Positions 1 to 8,216 of a stretch of 16,290 bases of DNA are shown here, one piece after another. The notes below the pieces were generated by a model. The model had not been told where the DNA came from. It was given only the letters and a program-made list of their open reading frames with translations, and searched no databases. The stretch is from Nymphaea colorata. Its lineage: Eukaryota > Streptophyta > Magnoliopsida > Nymphaeales > Nymphaeaceae. Location: the NCBI RefSeq assembly GCF_008831285.2, contig NW_022204556.1, positions 1-16,290 of the forward strand, in the 5' to 3' direction. The position numbers and the translations under genes were made by a program. Numbering within the stretch: position 1 is the stretch's first letter; every line of letters begins with the position of its first letter.

Positions 1-517
1 CTCATCTCTTTGGGTCCCTCAGGGATGAAGTGTCCCTACCCAAGTAAAGAAGAAGTCCATGCCAGCTTGACCATAGTGCCAGGGCTCGAGTTCACTTGGA
101 GCCAACTAGACCAGGCGTGAAGAGTGCTGCGATACTGAGGAGCAGCCTTGGCTGCCGGATCTCATCTCTGGTCCTTGCTGAATTAGACATCGAGCTAGCC
201 TTGGTAGGTAATGTTTAAACACCCTATAGAAGTAGGGTGGGTGCTTTTTGTTTTGAACCCAGCCTTCAGCCTTTGGCAATCGTCTACAGTTCCTCAAGGC
301 ACAAATGCCAACGACAGTCATGAGTTGCTTGACCACCTAAGGGTTTTGAGAAATGGATTGGCCGCTTAAGCATGTATGACAGGATGATTTGTATGGATGA
401 ATGCTTGAGTGAATGGGGATTTTATGTATCGATCATGCTTGTACTTGCCTCATATCTTCTTAATCCTGTAGTAGGCTGAAACTTGGGTGGGTAACCTCAC
501 TTGTACCTGTGTCCCAC
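1..517. other. Flanking DNA left of the element, unassigned
   Basis: This stretch lies outside the retrotransposon, beyond the outer end of its 3' LTR. It has no match to the LTR at the other side and no domain I recognise. A plus-strand frame is open from base 1 to a TGA at about 118-120, too short to judge. A pair of possible splice-like sites (GTAGGT near 205, a CTACAG near 285) is not enough to call a gene. Bases 513-517 (CCCAC) touch the LTR end and would be the left copy of a 5-bp target site duplication. The right copy falls beyond the window, so this is untested. The stretch could be intergenic DNA or an older repeat. Confidence 0.4.
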
Positions 518-1597
518 TGTTTGCATCCCAAAATATTGGTTGGTTTTGGAGTGCTCCAGAAAAATGAGGTTTTTGTTTTGAAAGAGGAAAGAAAGGGACT
601 CGTCCGTCGGTACGAGGATCGACTGTTCCCGGTGCCTTTACCGAGGGTAATCAACCCAATGGCTATGTTTATCATTGATGCATTTCATTTTAACTTAAAC
701 ATCTTTTTGATCTTGTATGCAGTGTAGAAAATATTGAAAGTTTGAAGTTTCAAATTTTTGAAAAGGTTCTTGAAGAGTTGCTTGAAAATGTGAAATGTTT
801 TGAGGAAAAAGTGGAACTAGTAAATATCATTTGAGAAGCTTGTGAAATCATTTTGAAATTACTTTAGTGTTCTCTTAAGACTTTAAGTAGGTTTGAGATT
901 TTGCTCTAATTCGATTACCACCTAGCTAGAGCTCCATCCCTTCTTGCTTAAGTTCTTTTGGAGAGGTGCTTGTGATCATAAGTGAAATAAAGTGGGTGAG
1001 AATGCATGGATGCATTTACCCTATATGATTGAAAGAATATAAAACATTCCTACCACAACATTCATCTAAAGTCATTCCTACCACAACATACATCTAAGAT
1101 TTTTGTTTTTGTAAATATCATATATATGAAGGAAAAGTTTTTGAAAATGGATTGGGATTGTCAAACATGATTCCAACATTGAGTCATTACTTGGTTTGTG
1201 GTCTTAATGAAGTTGGTAAATAGAAAGTTCGTGAGAGGAGAATGTTAAGAAGAATACAAGAGATAAAAGCACTCTTATGAAAAGAAAGAGAGAGATAGAA
1301 AAAGACATGCATACATATGTACATATCATAACATATACACATATATGAAAGCTTAAGAGGAAAAGATGTATTGATTTGAAGAAAAAGAGAGATTTTAGAG
1401 GAAAAGAAAAATATCATACGTATATATGGGTATGAAAAATTTTATAAGAGAAGATATTTGTCTTGAAAAGAGGAATAAATATTTGAAAGAGAGGAAATTG
1501 AGCACATGTACATACGTATTCATGCACATATGAAAATTTATAAAATGAAAAGTGAAAGCATAGAGAGAGAAAGATGGGGGGTCATCATGTTGGCATT

Positions 1598-1622
1598 GAT
1601 GTATATAACATGTATATACATC
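1598..1622. repeat. Perfect 10-bp inverted repeat in the LTR
   Basis: GATGTATATA at 1598-1607 is followed by five bases (ACATG) and then the exact reverse complement TATATACATC at 1613-1622. The same hairpin is preserved in the 5' LTR near 14247-14271, although a base is missing just beside it there. It could form a hairpin in RNA or be a palindromic protein site. AT-rich DNA makes such repeats by chance more often, so function is unproven. Confidence 0.5.
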
Positions 1623-1778
1623 CATACCTTCACAAGATTAGAAATAAAGGAATAACTTAAAATTACCAACTTTAAGTTTAATGTGGGCCGGAGGGGAGCT
1701 TGGACTCATGCAAGAGTTTAAGCTAAGTCCCTAAGGCCATGTTAGAAGGTTCCTTTTGAAAATGTTTTGGAAAATAGG

Positions 1779-1790
1779 ATTTATATAAGC
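1779..1790 (-). promoter_or_regulatory. Second candidate TATA box, kept in both LTRs
   Basis: On the element strand the sequence reads CTTATATAAATCC, a good plant TATA-box match, and it is identical in the 5' LTR (around 14440). It lies about 2.3 kb from the U3 end, unusually deep for a retrotransposon promoter but not impossible in an LTR of this length. It is listed because the stronger candidate at 3381-3390 is missing from the 5' LTR. The call rests on the motif alone. Confidence 0.25.
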
Positions 1791-2189
1791 ATAGAATGTT
1801 ATTATTTAGTTTGTTGTAAGGGATATATTTCTTCCACCGTTGGGTATGGAAGAAAACAAGCAACATAACGAGACACTCGTTAGGGTTCCTAATGGGATGA
1901 TTAAGAAGAAAATTAGCGCAAAATGACATGCAAATGCATATTAACATGTACATTTTCGTGAGGGTATATCCCGGATTGGACAAGTCTCAACATCAAAAAT
2001 TAATATAAAATAAAGAGTCCCCAAACCACACTCTCATTTTCACCATACATTCACATATAAGTAGCAAGCCAAGCAACTATGCATGGATAATATATAGACA
2101 ACATTCAAGGAAGGAAAGAGAGAAAGAAGATGATTGAAAGTGCAAGGTTCAATTAGAAGGGACGACATGATGTAACTATGAAATAATAT

Positions 2190-3110
2190 GTCACCTCATA
2201 TTCTCATGTTCCCGGTGCACTTGAGTATAGCCTCTTGACTCTAAAATAGAGATTGAGAGCTATCTCCTTTGACCATAGGAAAATAAGAAATAGAGGAAAA
2301 TAAGAGGAAGCAAAAGAACAACAAGAATGTATTCATGAAAAGAAAGAACATGATTAAAATGAAAGATCAACTCATCTTTCCATGCTCCCGGTGCACTTGA
2401 GTATAGCCTCTTGTCTCTAAAAAGAGATTGAGTGCTACCTCCTTTAGCCATGGGGAGATGAATATGAGGAGAAAATGTAGAAAGAAAAACAATACTATAT
2501 TTAATAAATGAGAGCATGATTCAATCATGAAATAAAAGATCCTCTCATCATTTTATGCTCCCAATGCACTTGAGCATAGCCTCTTATCTCTAAAAAGAGA
2601 TTGAGTGCTATCTCCTTTGGCCATGGGAAGATGAAGATGAGAAAAGAAAATAACAAGAACAAGTCTATATTGAAGAAAGGAAATAATAATAACAACGAGA
2701 ATATATTCATGAAGGGAAAGAACAACAACAACAAGAATACTTGAAAAGAGCATGATTTAATCATAAAATAAAATATCATCTCATCTTCTCATGTTCCCGG
2801 TGCACTTGAGTATAGCCTCTTGTCTCTAAAAAGAGGTTGAGTGCTATCTCCTTTGGCCATGGGAAGATGAAGATGAGAAGAGAAAATGAAATAATTAACA
2901 AGACTATGTTCAAGAAAAAGGAATAGCATAATAATAAGAATATGTTAATGAAAAATAACAACAATAAGAATACTTGAAAGAAGCATGATTTAATCATAAA
3001 ATAAAATATCATCTCATCTTCTCATGCTCCTGGTGCACTTGAGCATAGCCTTTTATCTCTAAAAAGAGGTTGAGTGTTATCTCCTTTGACCATGAGAAGA
3101 TGAAGATAAG
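2190..3110 (-). repeat. Five long-period repeat units inside the 3' LTR
   Basis: Five units share a ~100-bp core that reads, on the plus strand, GTGCACTTGAG, then AGCCTCTTGTCTC, then AAAAAGAGATTGAGTGCT, then TCTCCTTTGGCCATGGG. The GCACTTGAG word sits at 2217, 2393, 2566, 2802 and 3034, giving spacings of 176, 173, 236 and 232 bases. The spacers are purine- and A-rich and most contain a palindrome of the form ATGATTnAATCAT (2515-2529, 2752-2764, 2985-2997). Within each core the arms GCACT/AGTGC and TCTCT/AGAGA can pair to make a nested hairpin. The array is shared with the 5' LTR, so it predates this insertion. Confidence 0.85.
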
Positions 3111-3252
3111 AAAAAAAAAGAAATGTAAGGGATGATGATTACATACCTATAACAAGAGATGACCTAAGGAAGATAAACACATTTACTTGAAAATTCCTTT
3201 TGAGTGAAGCTCCAATATGATGCCTCCAAGAGGGTTGTAGCTTGCTCCAAGT

Positions 3253-3297
3253 TAGAGAGAGAAATAGAGAGAGGAAGAGGGAGAGAGAGAGAGCTCA
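3253..3297 (-). promoter_or_regulatory. CT-rich tract downstream of the TATA-like box
   Basis: The plus strand is an almost pure GA tract, so the element strand is an imperfect CT repeat beginning roughly 85-90 bases after the TATA-like box at 3381-3390. Pyrimidine-rich tracts around and after transcription starts are common in plant promoters and 5' leaders, which fits a promoter here. It is absent from the 5' LTR because it lies in the 290-bp difference. It may equally be a plain microsatellite. Confidence 0.35.
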
Positions 3298-3380
3298 AGA
3301 GGAACTCTAAGTCTTCAAGTGAGAATACACTAGAGTTTCTCTCAAGGACCAATCTTGCCCAAGAGGGAGGATATGGGGGG

Positions 3381-3390
3381 TATTTATAGA
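3381..3390 (-). promoter_or_regulatory. Candidate LTR TATA box (lost from the 5' LTR)
   Basis: The element strand reads TCTATAAATA followed by a run of C, a very close match to the plant TATA consensus. It is about 660 bases from the U3 end of the LTR and is followed by a CT-rich tract, a reasonable promoter layout. It would place the start of the RNA near 3350. The equivalent sequence does not exist in the 5' LTR, whose copy jumps from the base matching 3213 to the base matching 3504. Promoter function is inferred from the motif only. Confidence 0.5.
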
Positions 3391-3431
3391 GGATTTTGGA
3401 GCCAAAACCCAAAATTTGATTTTTTTGAGCT

Positions 3432-3786
3432 AAAAAGTCTAAAATCACCCTCCAAAAGGAGATTTTTTGGTCAAAAGGAAGGACAAATGAGTCTTGTCTA
3501 CCTAAAAAGACTAAAATTACCCTCTAAAAGGAGGTTTTTTGTCAAAAGAAAGGGCAAATGGGTCTTGCCCACCCAAAAAGACTAAAGTTACCCTCTAAAA
3601 GGAGGTGTTTTTGTCAAAAGGAAGGGCAAATGGGTATTGTCCACCCAAAAAGACTAAAATTACCCTCTAAAAGGAGGTTTTTTGGTCAAAAGGAATGACA
3701 AATTAGTCTTGTCCACCCAAAAAGACTAAAGTTACCCTCTAAAAGGAGGTTTTTTGGTCAAAAGGAATGGCAAATTAGTCTTAAAT
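3432..3786. repeat. Five tandem ~72-bp units in the 3' LTR
   Basis: Units begin at 3432, 3504, 3575, 3647 and 3719 with the plus-strand word AAAAAGACTAAA and run through ACCCTCTAAAAGGAGG, TTGTCAAAAGGAA and GTCTTGTCCACCC. The period is 71-72 bases. CCTCTAAAAGGAGG is itself a short inverted repeat (CCTC/GAGG arms). The first unit is the most diverged. The 5' LTR has four of the five, the first being lost with the 290-bp difference. Confidence 0.9.
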
Positions 3787-3975
3787 GATTGATTTAGATC
3801 TAAAAGTAGTATTTTGGATTTAATTTGGATCTGAAAGTAGTATTTTGGATTTCATTTGGATCTGAAAGTTGTATTTTAGATTTAATTTGGATCTAAGAGT
3901 AGTATTTTGGATTTAATTTGGATCTGAAAGTTGTATTTTGGATTTAATTTGGATATAAGAGTTGTATTTTGGATT
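3787..3975. repeat. About six tandem ~31-bp units in the 3' LTR U3
   Basis: A short unit of the form GGATTTAATTTGGATCTGAA followed by AGTAGTATTTT repeats about six times, with point differences (AGTAG/AGTTG, GATCTGA/GATCTAA). It directly follows the 72-bp array and precedes the outer ~75 bases of U3. The same array is in the 5' LTR from about 16121 to the window end, with one altered unit. Confidence 0.85.
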
Positions 3976-4052
3976 TGAATCTTGTGCCTAAATTTGAATT
4001 TCGCACTTGGATAAAACATCATAGTCCTTTAGAAAAATTTGGGGTGATTACA

Positions 4053-4066
4053 GATGCCCCTCTTTG
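4053..4066 (-). other. Polypurine tract
   Basis: On the element strand the sequence is CAAAGAGGGGCATC, ending immediately before the TGTAATC start of the 3' LTR. A purine-rich run directly upstream of the 3' LTR is the RNase H-resistant primer for plus-strand DNA synthesis in LTR retrotransposons. The AGAGGGGCAT form is familiar from Tat elements. The position fixes the inner LTR boundary. Confidence 0.85.
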
Positions 4067-4577
4067 TTAATAAGCTGGTGTTAGCCGTGCTTAGTGACAA
4101 AGATAAACGCCACAAATTTTTCAAACAAGACATTTTCATAGAGATGTTTCAGGCTTTACCCCTTACCTGAATGGGTTGTTTGAGCTTAAATTGCAGGTTT
4201 AACCCCTTACCTGCATGGGTTTGCCGATTTCAAATTCATGTTTAACCCCCTTGAATGGGTTGCCTTGACTTGCATCACAAGTTAAACCCTTTAACTGTGT
4301 GGGTTGCTTTGGCTTGTAGCACAGGTTTAACCCCTTTGCATGCATGGGTTGCTTTGGCTAGCATTGCAGGTTTAACCCCTTGCCTGCATGGGTTGCCCTC
4401 ATATTGCAGGTTTAACCCTTTACCTGCACGGGTTGCTCTCAAGCCCTGAGCGATAATAATAAAAAAAAAAATGCCCCAGTGTAATTGTCATGTTTTACGA
4501 CTGGGAAGAATCAAGATTGAATAGTCGATGTGGAAACACAAATGTTTGACATTGATTGGAAAATGAATACAAGAGAA
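4067..4577 (-). other. 3' untranslated region between integrase and polypurine tract
   Basis: No coding frame is supported here. The region after the integrase stop (4577 down to about 4446) is non-repetitive and includes an A-rich run. The rest is dominated by a tandem array described separately. In Tat/Ogre relatives this segment is known to be variable and often carries tandem repeats. Confidence 0.7.
4150..4445. repeat. Seven tandem ~43-bp units in the 3' UTR
   Basis: Units start with CAGGTTTAACCCC on the plus strand at 4150, 4194, 4237, 4278, 4322, 4367 and 4407, giving periods of 44, 43, 41, 44, 45 and 40 bases. Most share a core CAGGTTTAACCCCTTACCTG followed by CATGGGTTGC and then a more variable GCTTGGCTTGCATTG-like tail. 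Units differ by substitutions and short indels, so the array is not newly amplified. It lies wholly between the integrase stop and the polypurine tract. The TTTAACCC words are not a telomere repeat. Confidence 0.9.
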
Positions 4578-5845
4578 CTAGACATAAAATTTCTTGAGGT
4601 GAAGGGCATTAACAGAATCGGCAAGTTCCACCCCATCAGCATCAATTAGTCGGTATGAATTGTGGGGCAAAGCTTCCTTAATGACATATGGGTCTTCCCA
4701 ATTTGGTGCCCACTTGCCTCGTGGTCGCCCTCTCATGTACACTGCAGATCGTAGGACCGAATCATTCACTTTGAACTGTCTCTCGATAACTGACTTGGCA
4801 AATTGTCTGGCTACCCTTTGGCGATAAGCTTCAGCATGTTCAGCCACTTTTAGCCTCTTTTCATTTAGCAAATCGAGCTGCATTAGCCTTTTCTGCTGAT
4901 ATTGAGTCAGAGGGAGCTCTATGAGAGAAGCGAACTTCAAAGCAGGTTTCAACACATGTAATGGTAGAACCACTTCTGTTCCATAGACTAGCTCTGCTGG
5001 AGTGGCATTTGTTGGAGTTCTCATAGTGGTGTGATATGCCCATAGAGCGTTGTGCATCTTTTCATGCCAATCTCTTCCAGTTTCTACTGTCCGTTCCAAG
5101 ATGCAGATCAGGATCTTGTTGGTAGCCTCTGCTTGTCCATTGCCTTGGGGATAATAAGGAGCTGAAAAATGAAGCGTGATATGGTACTTGCTGCACAATT
5201 GCCTCATCTTTTCATTCTTGAAATGAGTTCTGTTGTCTGATACTATATCATGAGGGACTCCAAATCTGCAAAGAAGATTTTTGTGAATGAAGGACACTAC
5301 ATGACGTCCTTCCACTGTTCTGAGTGTGACGACTTCTACCCACTTGGTAAAATAATCCGTTGCAGCAAGAAAATACTTATGGCCGTTAGAAGCTGCAGGG
5401 GATATCGGTCCGACTACGTCAAAGGCCCACATTGAAAATGGCTAAGGAGATGTCACAGAATGCAAGTGAGAGGCTGGGGCATGAATCACTGGAGCATGCA
5501 GTTGGCATTCTTTGCATCTTTTGACAAATTCGTGATAATCTTTTTGCATGGTAGGCCAATAATACCCTGCTCGAATTATTTGTTTGGTGAGGGTTTGGTA
5601 ACCAACATGGCCTCCACAATCTCTTCGATGTGATTCTTCGATTACTTCCTTTGCCTCATCTTCGTCAAGGCACCGAGAGTATTCAGTGCTAAATCCACGT
5701 CTGTATAATACCCCTGCTAGGATAAAGTACCTCGCAGACATACGTTGTATTGCTTTTTGTTCATTTTTAAGCATTTCAGCCGAGAATTCTCCACTTTCAA
5801 TGTACCTTTTGATGTCATGGTACCAAGGCGTATTCCCCCTTGGAT
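4578..5845 (-). pseudogene. Integrase region of pol, broken by a stop codon
   Basis: Integrase inserts the new DNA copy into the genome. Reading starts in the frame open from about 5845 and runs to a stop at 4578-4580. The zinc-binding HHCC domain is visible at 5505-5630 (H...GGH, then C-K-E-C). The catalytic core has D in FDVVGP (5418-5420), D in SDNRT and E in PQGNGQAE, with 35 residues between the last two, the classic D-D(35)E spacing. The usual SDNGT has become SDNRT. The C-terminal part has NWEDPYVI where GPY is usual, and no chromodomain follows, which fits Tat. A TAG at 5442-5444 in the same frame splits the zinc finger from the core. A frameshift near 5835-5845, at a run of five C on the plus strand, separates this frame from the upstream RNase H. 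Confidence 0.9.
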
Positions 5846-6345
5846 ATGATGAACATGCGCCATCGTTTCAAAGGCAGGGTGTTCTAATCTTCCGATCTCA
5901 AAAGAATGGATTGCTTCATTGGTTCGAAAAGTGATGGTCGATCCTAAGCTCGCGAGGCCATCCGCAATAGGGTTACCTTTTCTATTTACGTGAGCCAATT
6001 GTACTTCTTCGAATTGACAGATTAAGGAGGTAACAATTTCTTGATATGACACCAACTTTTCATCTTTGACTTTCCATTTTCCATTCACTTGGTTTATAAT
6101 AAGCTGAGAGTCGCCGAAGGCATGCACTCTTTTCACTTGAAAACTCAATAAAGAACGAAGTCCTTGTATGAGGGCTTCATATTCAGCCATGTTATGGGTA
6201 CATGGAAAATCAAGTTTCAAAGAGTACGGGATCATTTCGCTTTCTGGAGTGATGAGTAAGATGCCTATGCCTGCTCCCATCACATTTCTGGACCCATCAA
6301 AATACATCTTCCATGTCGGAACCGTTTCCAATCTTAGTACATGTT
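5846..6345 (-). pseudogene. Second, archaeal-type RNase H domain
   Basis: This domain cuts RNA in RNA-DNA hybrids. Four acidic positions expected of an RNase H are all present: D in YFDGSRN, E in NMAEYEAL, D in FGDSQLI and D in NPIADGLA, spread over about 5960-6298. The order and motif forms match the archaeal/plant-type RNase H that Tat elements acquired in addition to their original one. It sits between the retroviral-type RNase H and integrase, the usual Tat position. The frame differs from the domains on both sides: a frameshift lies at about 6335-6355 upstream and another near 5840 downstream. The domain itself is uninterrupted. The first ATG in this frame is just before the YFDGS motif, but it would normally be part of one polyprotein. 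Confidence 0.88.
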
Positions 6346-8020
6346 TATCTGAAACTCATCATTTGTTCTGATTTCTGCGTACTGAGGGAAGTCTGCTAAC
6401 TGATCCACAATTGCTTGTCCTTTGATTGACTTTTGAGACACATATTCAAGATCAAATTGCATCAACAGAACTTGCCATTTGGCGATACGCCCATTAAGGA
6501 ATGGTTGTTCCAAGATGTACTTGAGAGGATTTAGTTTGGAGAGTATCTTAACCTCACAAGCTAATAAATAATGTCTCAACTTCTGACACATCCAAACCAA
6601 TGCCAGACAAGTTTTCTCTATTGGAGAGTACTTCTTTTCGTACTGAACAAAAGTCTTGCTAATATAATAGATTGCATGTTCGATGCGACTTCCTTCCTCG
6701 TATTGTGCCAAAAAGCCGCCACATGCTGACTCATTCACTGTGATGTAAAGCAGCAATGGTCTACCCAACGTTGGTGGTTTTAGAATTGGTGGATTTAGAA
6801 GGTATTTCTTGATCCTTTCAAATGACTGTTGGCATTCAAAACCCCATTCAAACTTGACACATTTCCTCAGCAGCTGGTTGAATGGCTCGCATCTCATGGC
6901 CAGATTGGAAATGAATCGTCTAATGGATTGGATTCGTCCTTGCAAGCTTCGCAACTCCCTGATATTGGTAGGTGGTGTCATATCGATTATTGCCTTAGCT
7001 TTAGTAAGATCCATTTCAATTCCCTTCTTACTGATCATGAAACCCAACAGTTTGCCTGACTCAACCCCAAACACACATTTTTGAGGATTCAGGCGAAGCT
7101 TGTACTGTAAAAGCCTCTCGAATACTTGGGCAAGAGTTTCAATGTGATCTTCTCTTGTCTTGGATTTGATCAATATGTCATCGATATATGCATCCATGAT
7201 TTTATGCATCTAATCATGGAAGATGGCGGCCATGGCTCTTTGATAGGTTGCTCTAGCATTCTTCAACCCAAATGGCATTACCGTGTAACAAAAAGTGCCC
7301 CAGGGTGTAGTAAAAGCGGTCTTAGGTTGATCTTTGACTGCTAATTTGATCTGATTATATACCGAATATCCATCCATGAAAGAAAACATTGCATGGCCCG
7401 CAGTACTGTCTACCAACAGATCAATGTTTGGAAGAGGATAATCATCCTTTGATGTGGCTTTGTTCAAGTCTCGAAAGTCAATGCACAACCTGACTTTACC
7501 ATTTTTCTTAGGGACCACCACGATGTTCGCCAACCATTCGGGGTAATCAATGGCACGAATGAATTTTGCCTTTAGCAAGTCCTCTGGTCCTTCTTTTACA
7601 GGGCCTTCTAGTCGAAGGTCAAGCTTACGCAATTTTTGTTTAATCGGCTTGCAGTTAGGATTTAATGGCAAACGATGTTCGACCAACTGGGGGTCTAAGC
7701 CTGGCATATCTTCATAAGTCCAAGCAAAAGCTTCTTGGTTACTTATAAGAAAGTCTACCAATCTTTTTTTCTCATCCACTGACAAACTGGTGCCAATTTG
7801 AAGAATTTTAGGATCTTCACTGGTTCCAATATTAATTTCTTCAATTGGATCATTAACCAAGGATGAGGGATGTTCTTGTTTTTGAATCTGAGTGAATTCT
7901 GGTAATTCTGACTCGGGTATTGTCATAGAATCCCTTTCACCGACTACTTGTTCGATAAATGCTTTCTGGGAAAACTTCCGTGGAAAAAGAATAAACTGAG
8001 ACATATTGAGTTCTGACATC
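6334..8020 (-). pseudogene. Reverse transcriptase and first RNase H, broken by a stop codon
   Basis: RT copies the element RNA into DNA. RT motifs in order are PKKNGKVRLCIDFRDLNKA, SFMDGYS with the first catalytic Asp at 7372-7374, VMPFGLKNARATYQR (7281 down, with R where G is usual) and YIDD with the other two Asp at 7177-7188. The connection (LRSLQGRIQSIRRFI) is followed by a retroviral-type RNase H with AIYYISK, YSPIEKTCLALVW and GRIAKWQ. In the RNase H, TVNESA and SKLNP carry Asn where I expect Asp from related elements. A TAG at 7210-7212, in frame, separates the palm motif SFMDG from YIDD. The frame ends at 6334, three bases from the shifted archaeal RNase H frame. The 5' end is placed at a probable 3' splice site; the TTG-opened frame upstream to 8070 is likely intron. 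Confidence 0.92.
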
Positions 8021-8216
8021 CTGTAAAAAGGATAAATGAAAGAGTTGGACGAAATTAAAATTGATAACAAAGGATTACTTGCATTGCATATAAAAATAGT
8101 TCTTAGTTCATAGAATGGGTCCCTTCATGAGACCAGACAAAAAGATGTTTAAAAATTACAAAATTCATGGGAGGATTTGAAATAAAAGTGAATACTATTA
8201 GCCCCCAAGATCTTCA
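8021..8216 (-). other. Probable intron between protease part and RT, with strong 3' splice site
   Basis: On the element strand the RT exon is preceded by a T-rich stretch ending CATTTATCCTTTTTACAG, with AG at 8022-8021, an excellent plant 3' splice site. The stretch back to 8216 is T-rich with stops in the flanking frame. Ogre elements are known to splice an intron between protease and RT. The 5' splice site is uncertain: GTATTC at 8195 gives a 175-base intron, and GTATGT at 8376-8371 gives a 356-base one but would remove part of the G-patch-like segment. The region could instead be only a decayed spacer. Confidence 0.5.

Larger units (their letters stand above)
518..4052 (-). repeat. 3' LTR (complete, about 3.5 kb)
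   Basis: In element orientation the LTR starts TGTAATCACCCC at 4052 and ends GGATGCAAACA at 518, giving the expected TG...CA termini. It is repeated at 13169 onward. The inner boundary abuts a polypurine tract and the outer boundary falls exactly where similarity between the two copies ends. Inside it, from the U3 end, are ~31-bp tandem units (3787-3975), ~72-bp units (3432-3786), a TATA-like box (3381-3390), a CT-rich tract, five long-period units (2190-3110) and a unique AT-rich segment down to 518. Compared with the 5' LTR it is the longer version, keeping 290 bp (3214-3503) that the other lacks. Its stretch 541-700 is richer in CpG than the rest. Confidence 0.93.

Noticed and set aside
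1-517. Host gene exon in the left flank
   Set aside because: There is only one short open frame at the window edge and no domain. Possible splice sites are too weak to support an exon.
1187-1625. Hydrophobic phenylalanine-rich minus-strand frames, also at 13855-14260, that look like membrane peptides or an env-like gene
   Set aside because: They are readings of purine-rich LTR sequence, present in both LTRs, with no start context or conserved signature. An env-like gene would lie between integrase and the 3' LTR, and nothing coding is there.
2260-3012. Minus-strand frames rich in Leu, Phe and Ile with a repeating peptide
   Set aside because: They repeat because the LTR units repeat. Period lengths of 173-236 bases do not keep one frame, so a repeat protein is not supported.
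2190-3110. CRISPR-like array
   Set aside because: The units are about 100 bp, diverged, irregularly spaced, and within a plant LTR.
3204-3585. Plus-strand open frames in the LTR near the GA tract and 72-bp units
   Set aside because: They come from low-complexity and tandem-repeat DNA with repeated peptide units, lie opposite to the element, and have no recognisable domain.
4255-4449. Plus-strand 64-codon frame with repeated peptides
   Set aside because: It is only the translation of the 3' UTR tandem array, whose period is not constantly a multiple of three.
4578-4800. Chromodomain at the integrase C-terminus (chromovirus)
   Set aside because: The protein ends soon after the NWEDPYV segment with no chromodomain-like sequence, and the dual RNase H is a Tat trait.
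7210-8070. RT frame starting at 8070 as an independent gene
   Set aside because: Base 8070 is a TTG, not a usable plant start, and the first 16 codons lie in T-rich sequence ahead of a splice site. RT is part of the polyprotein.
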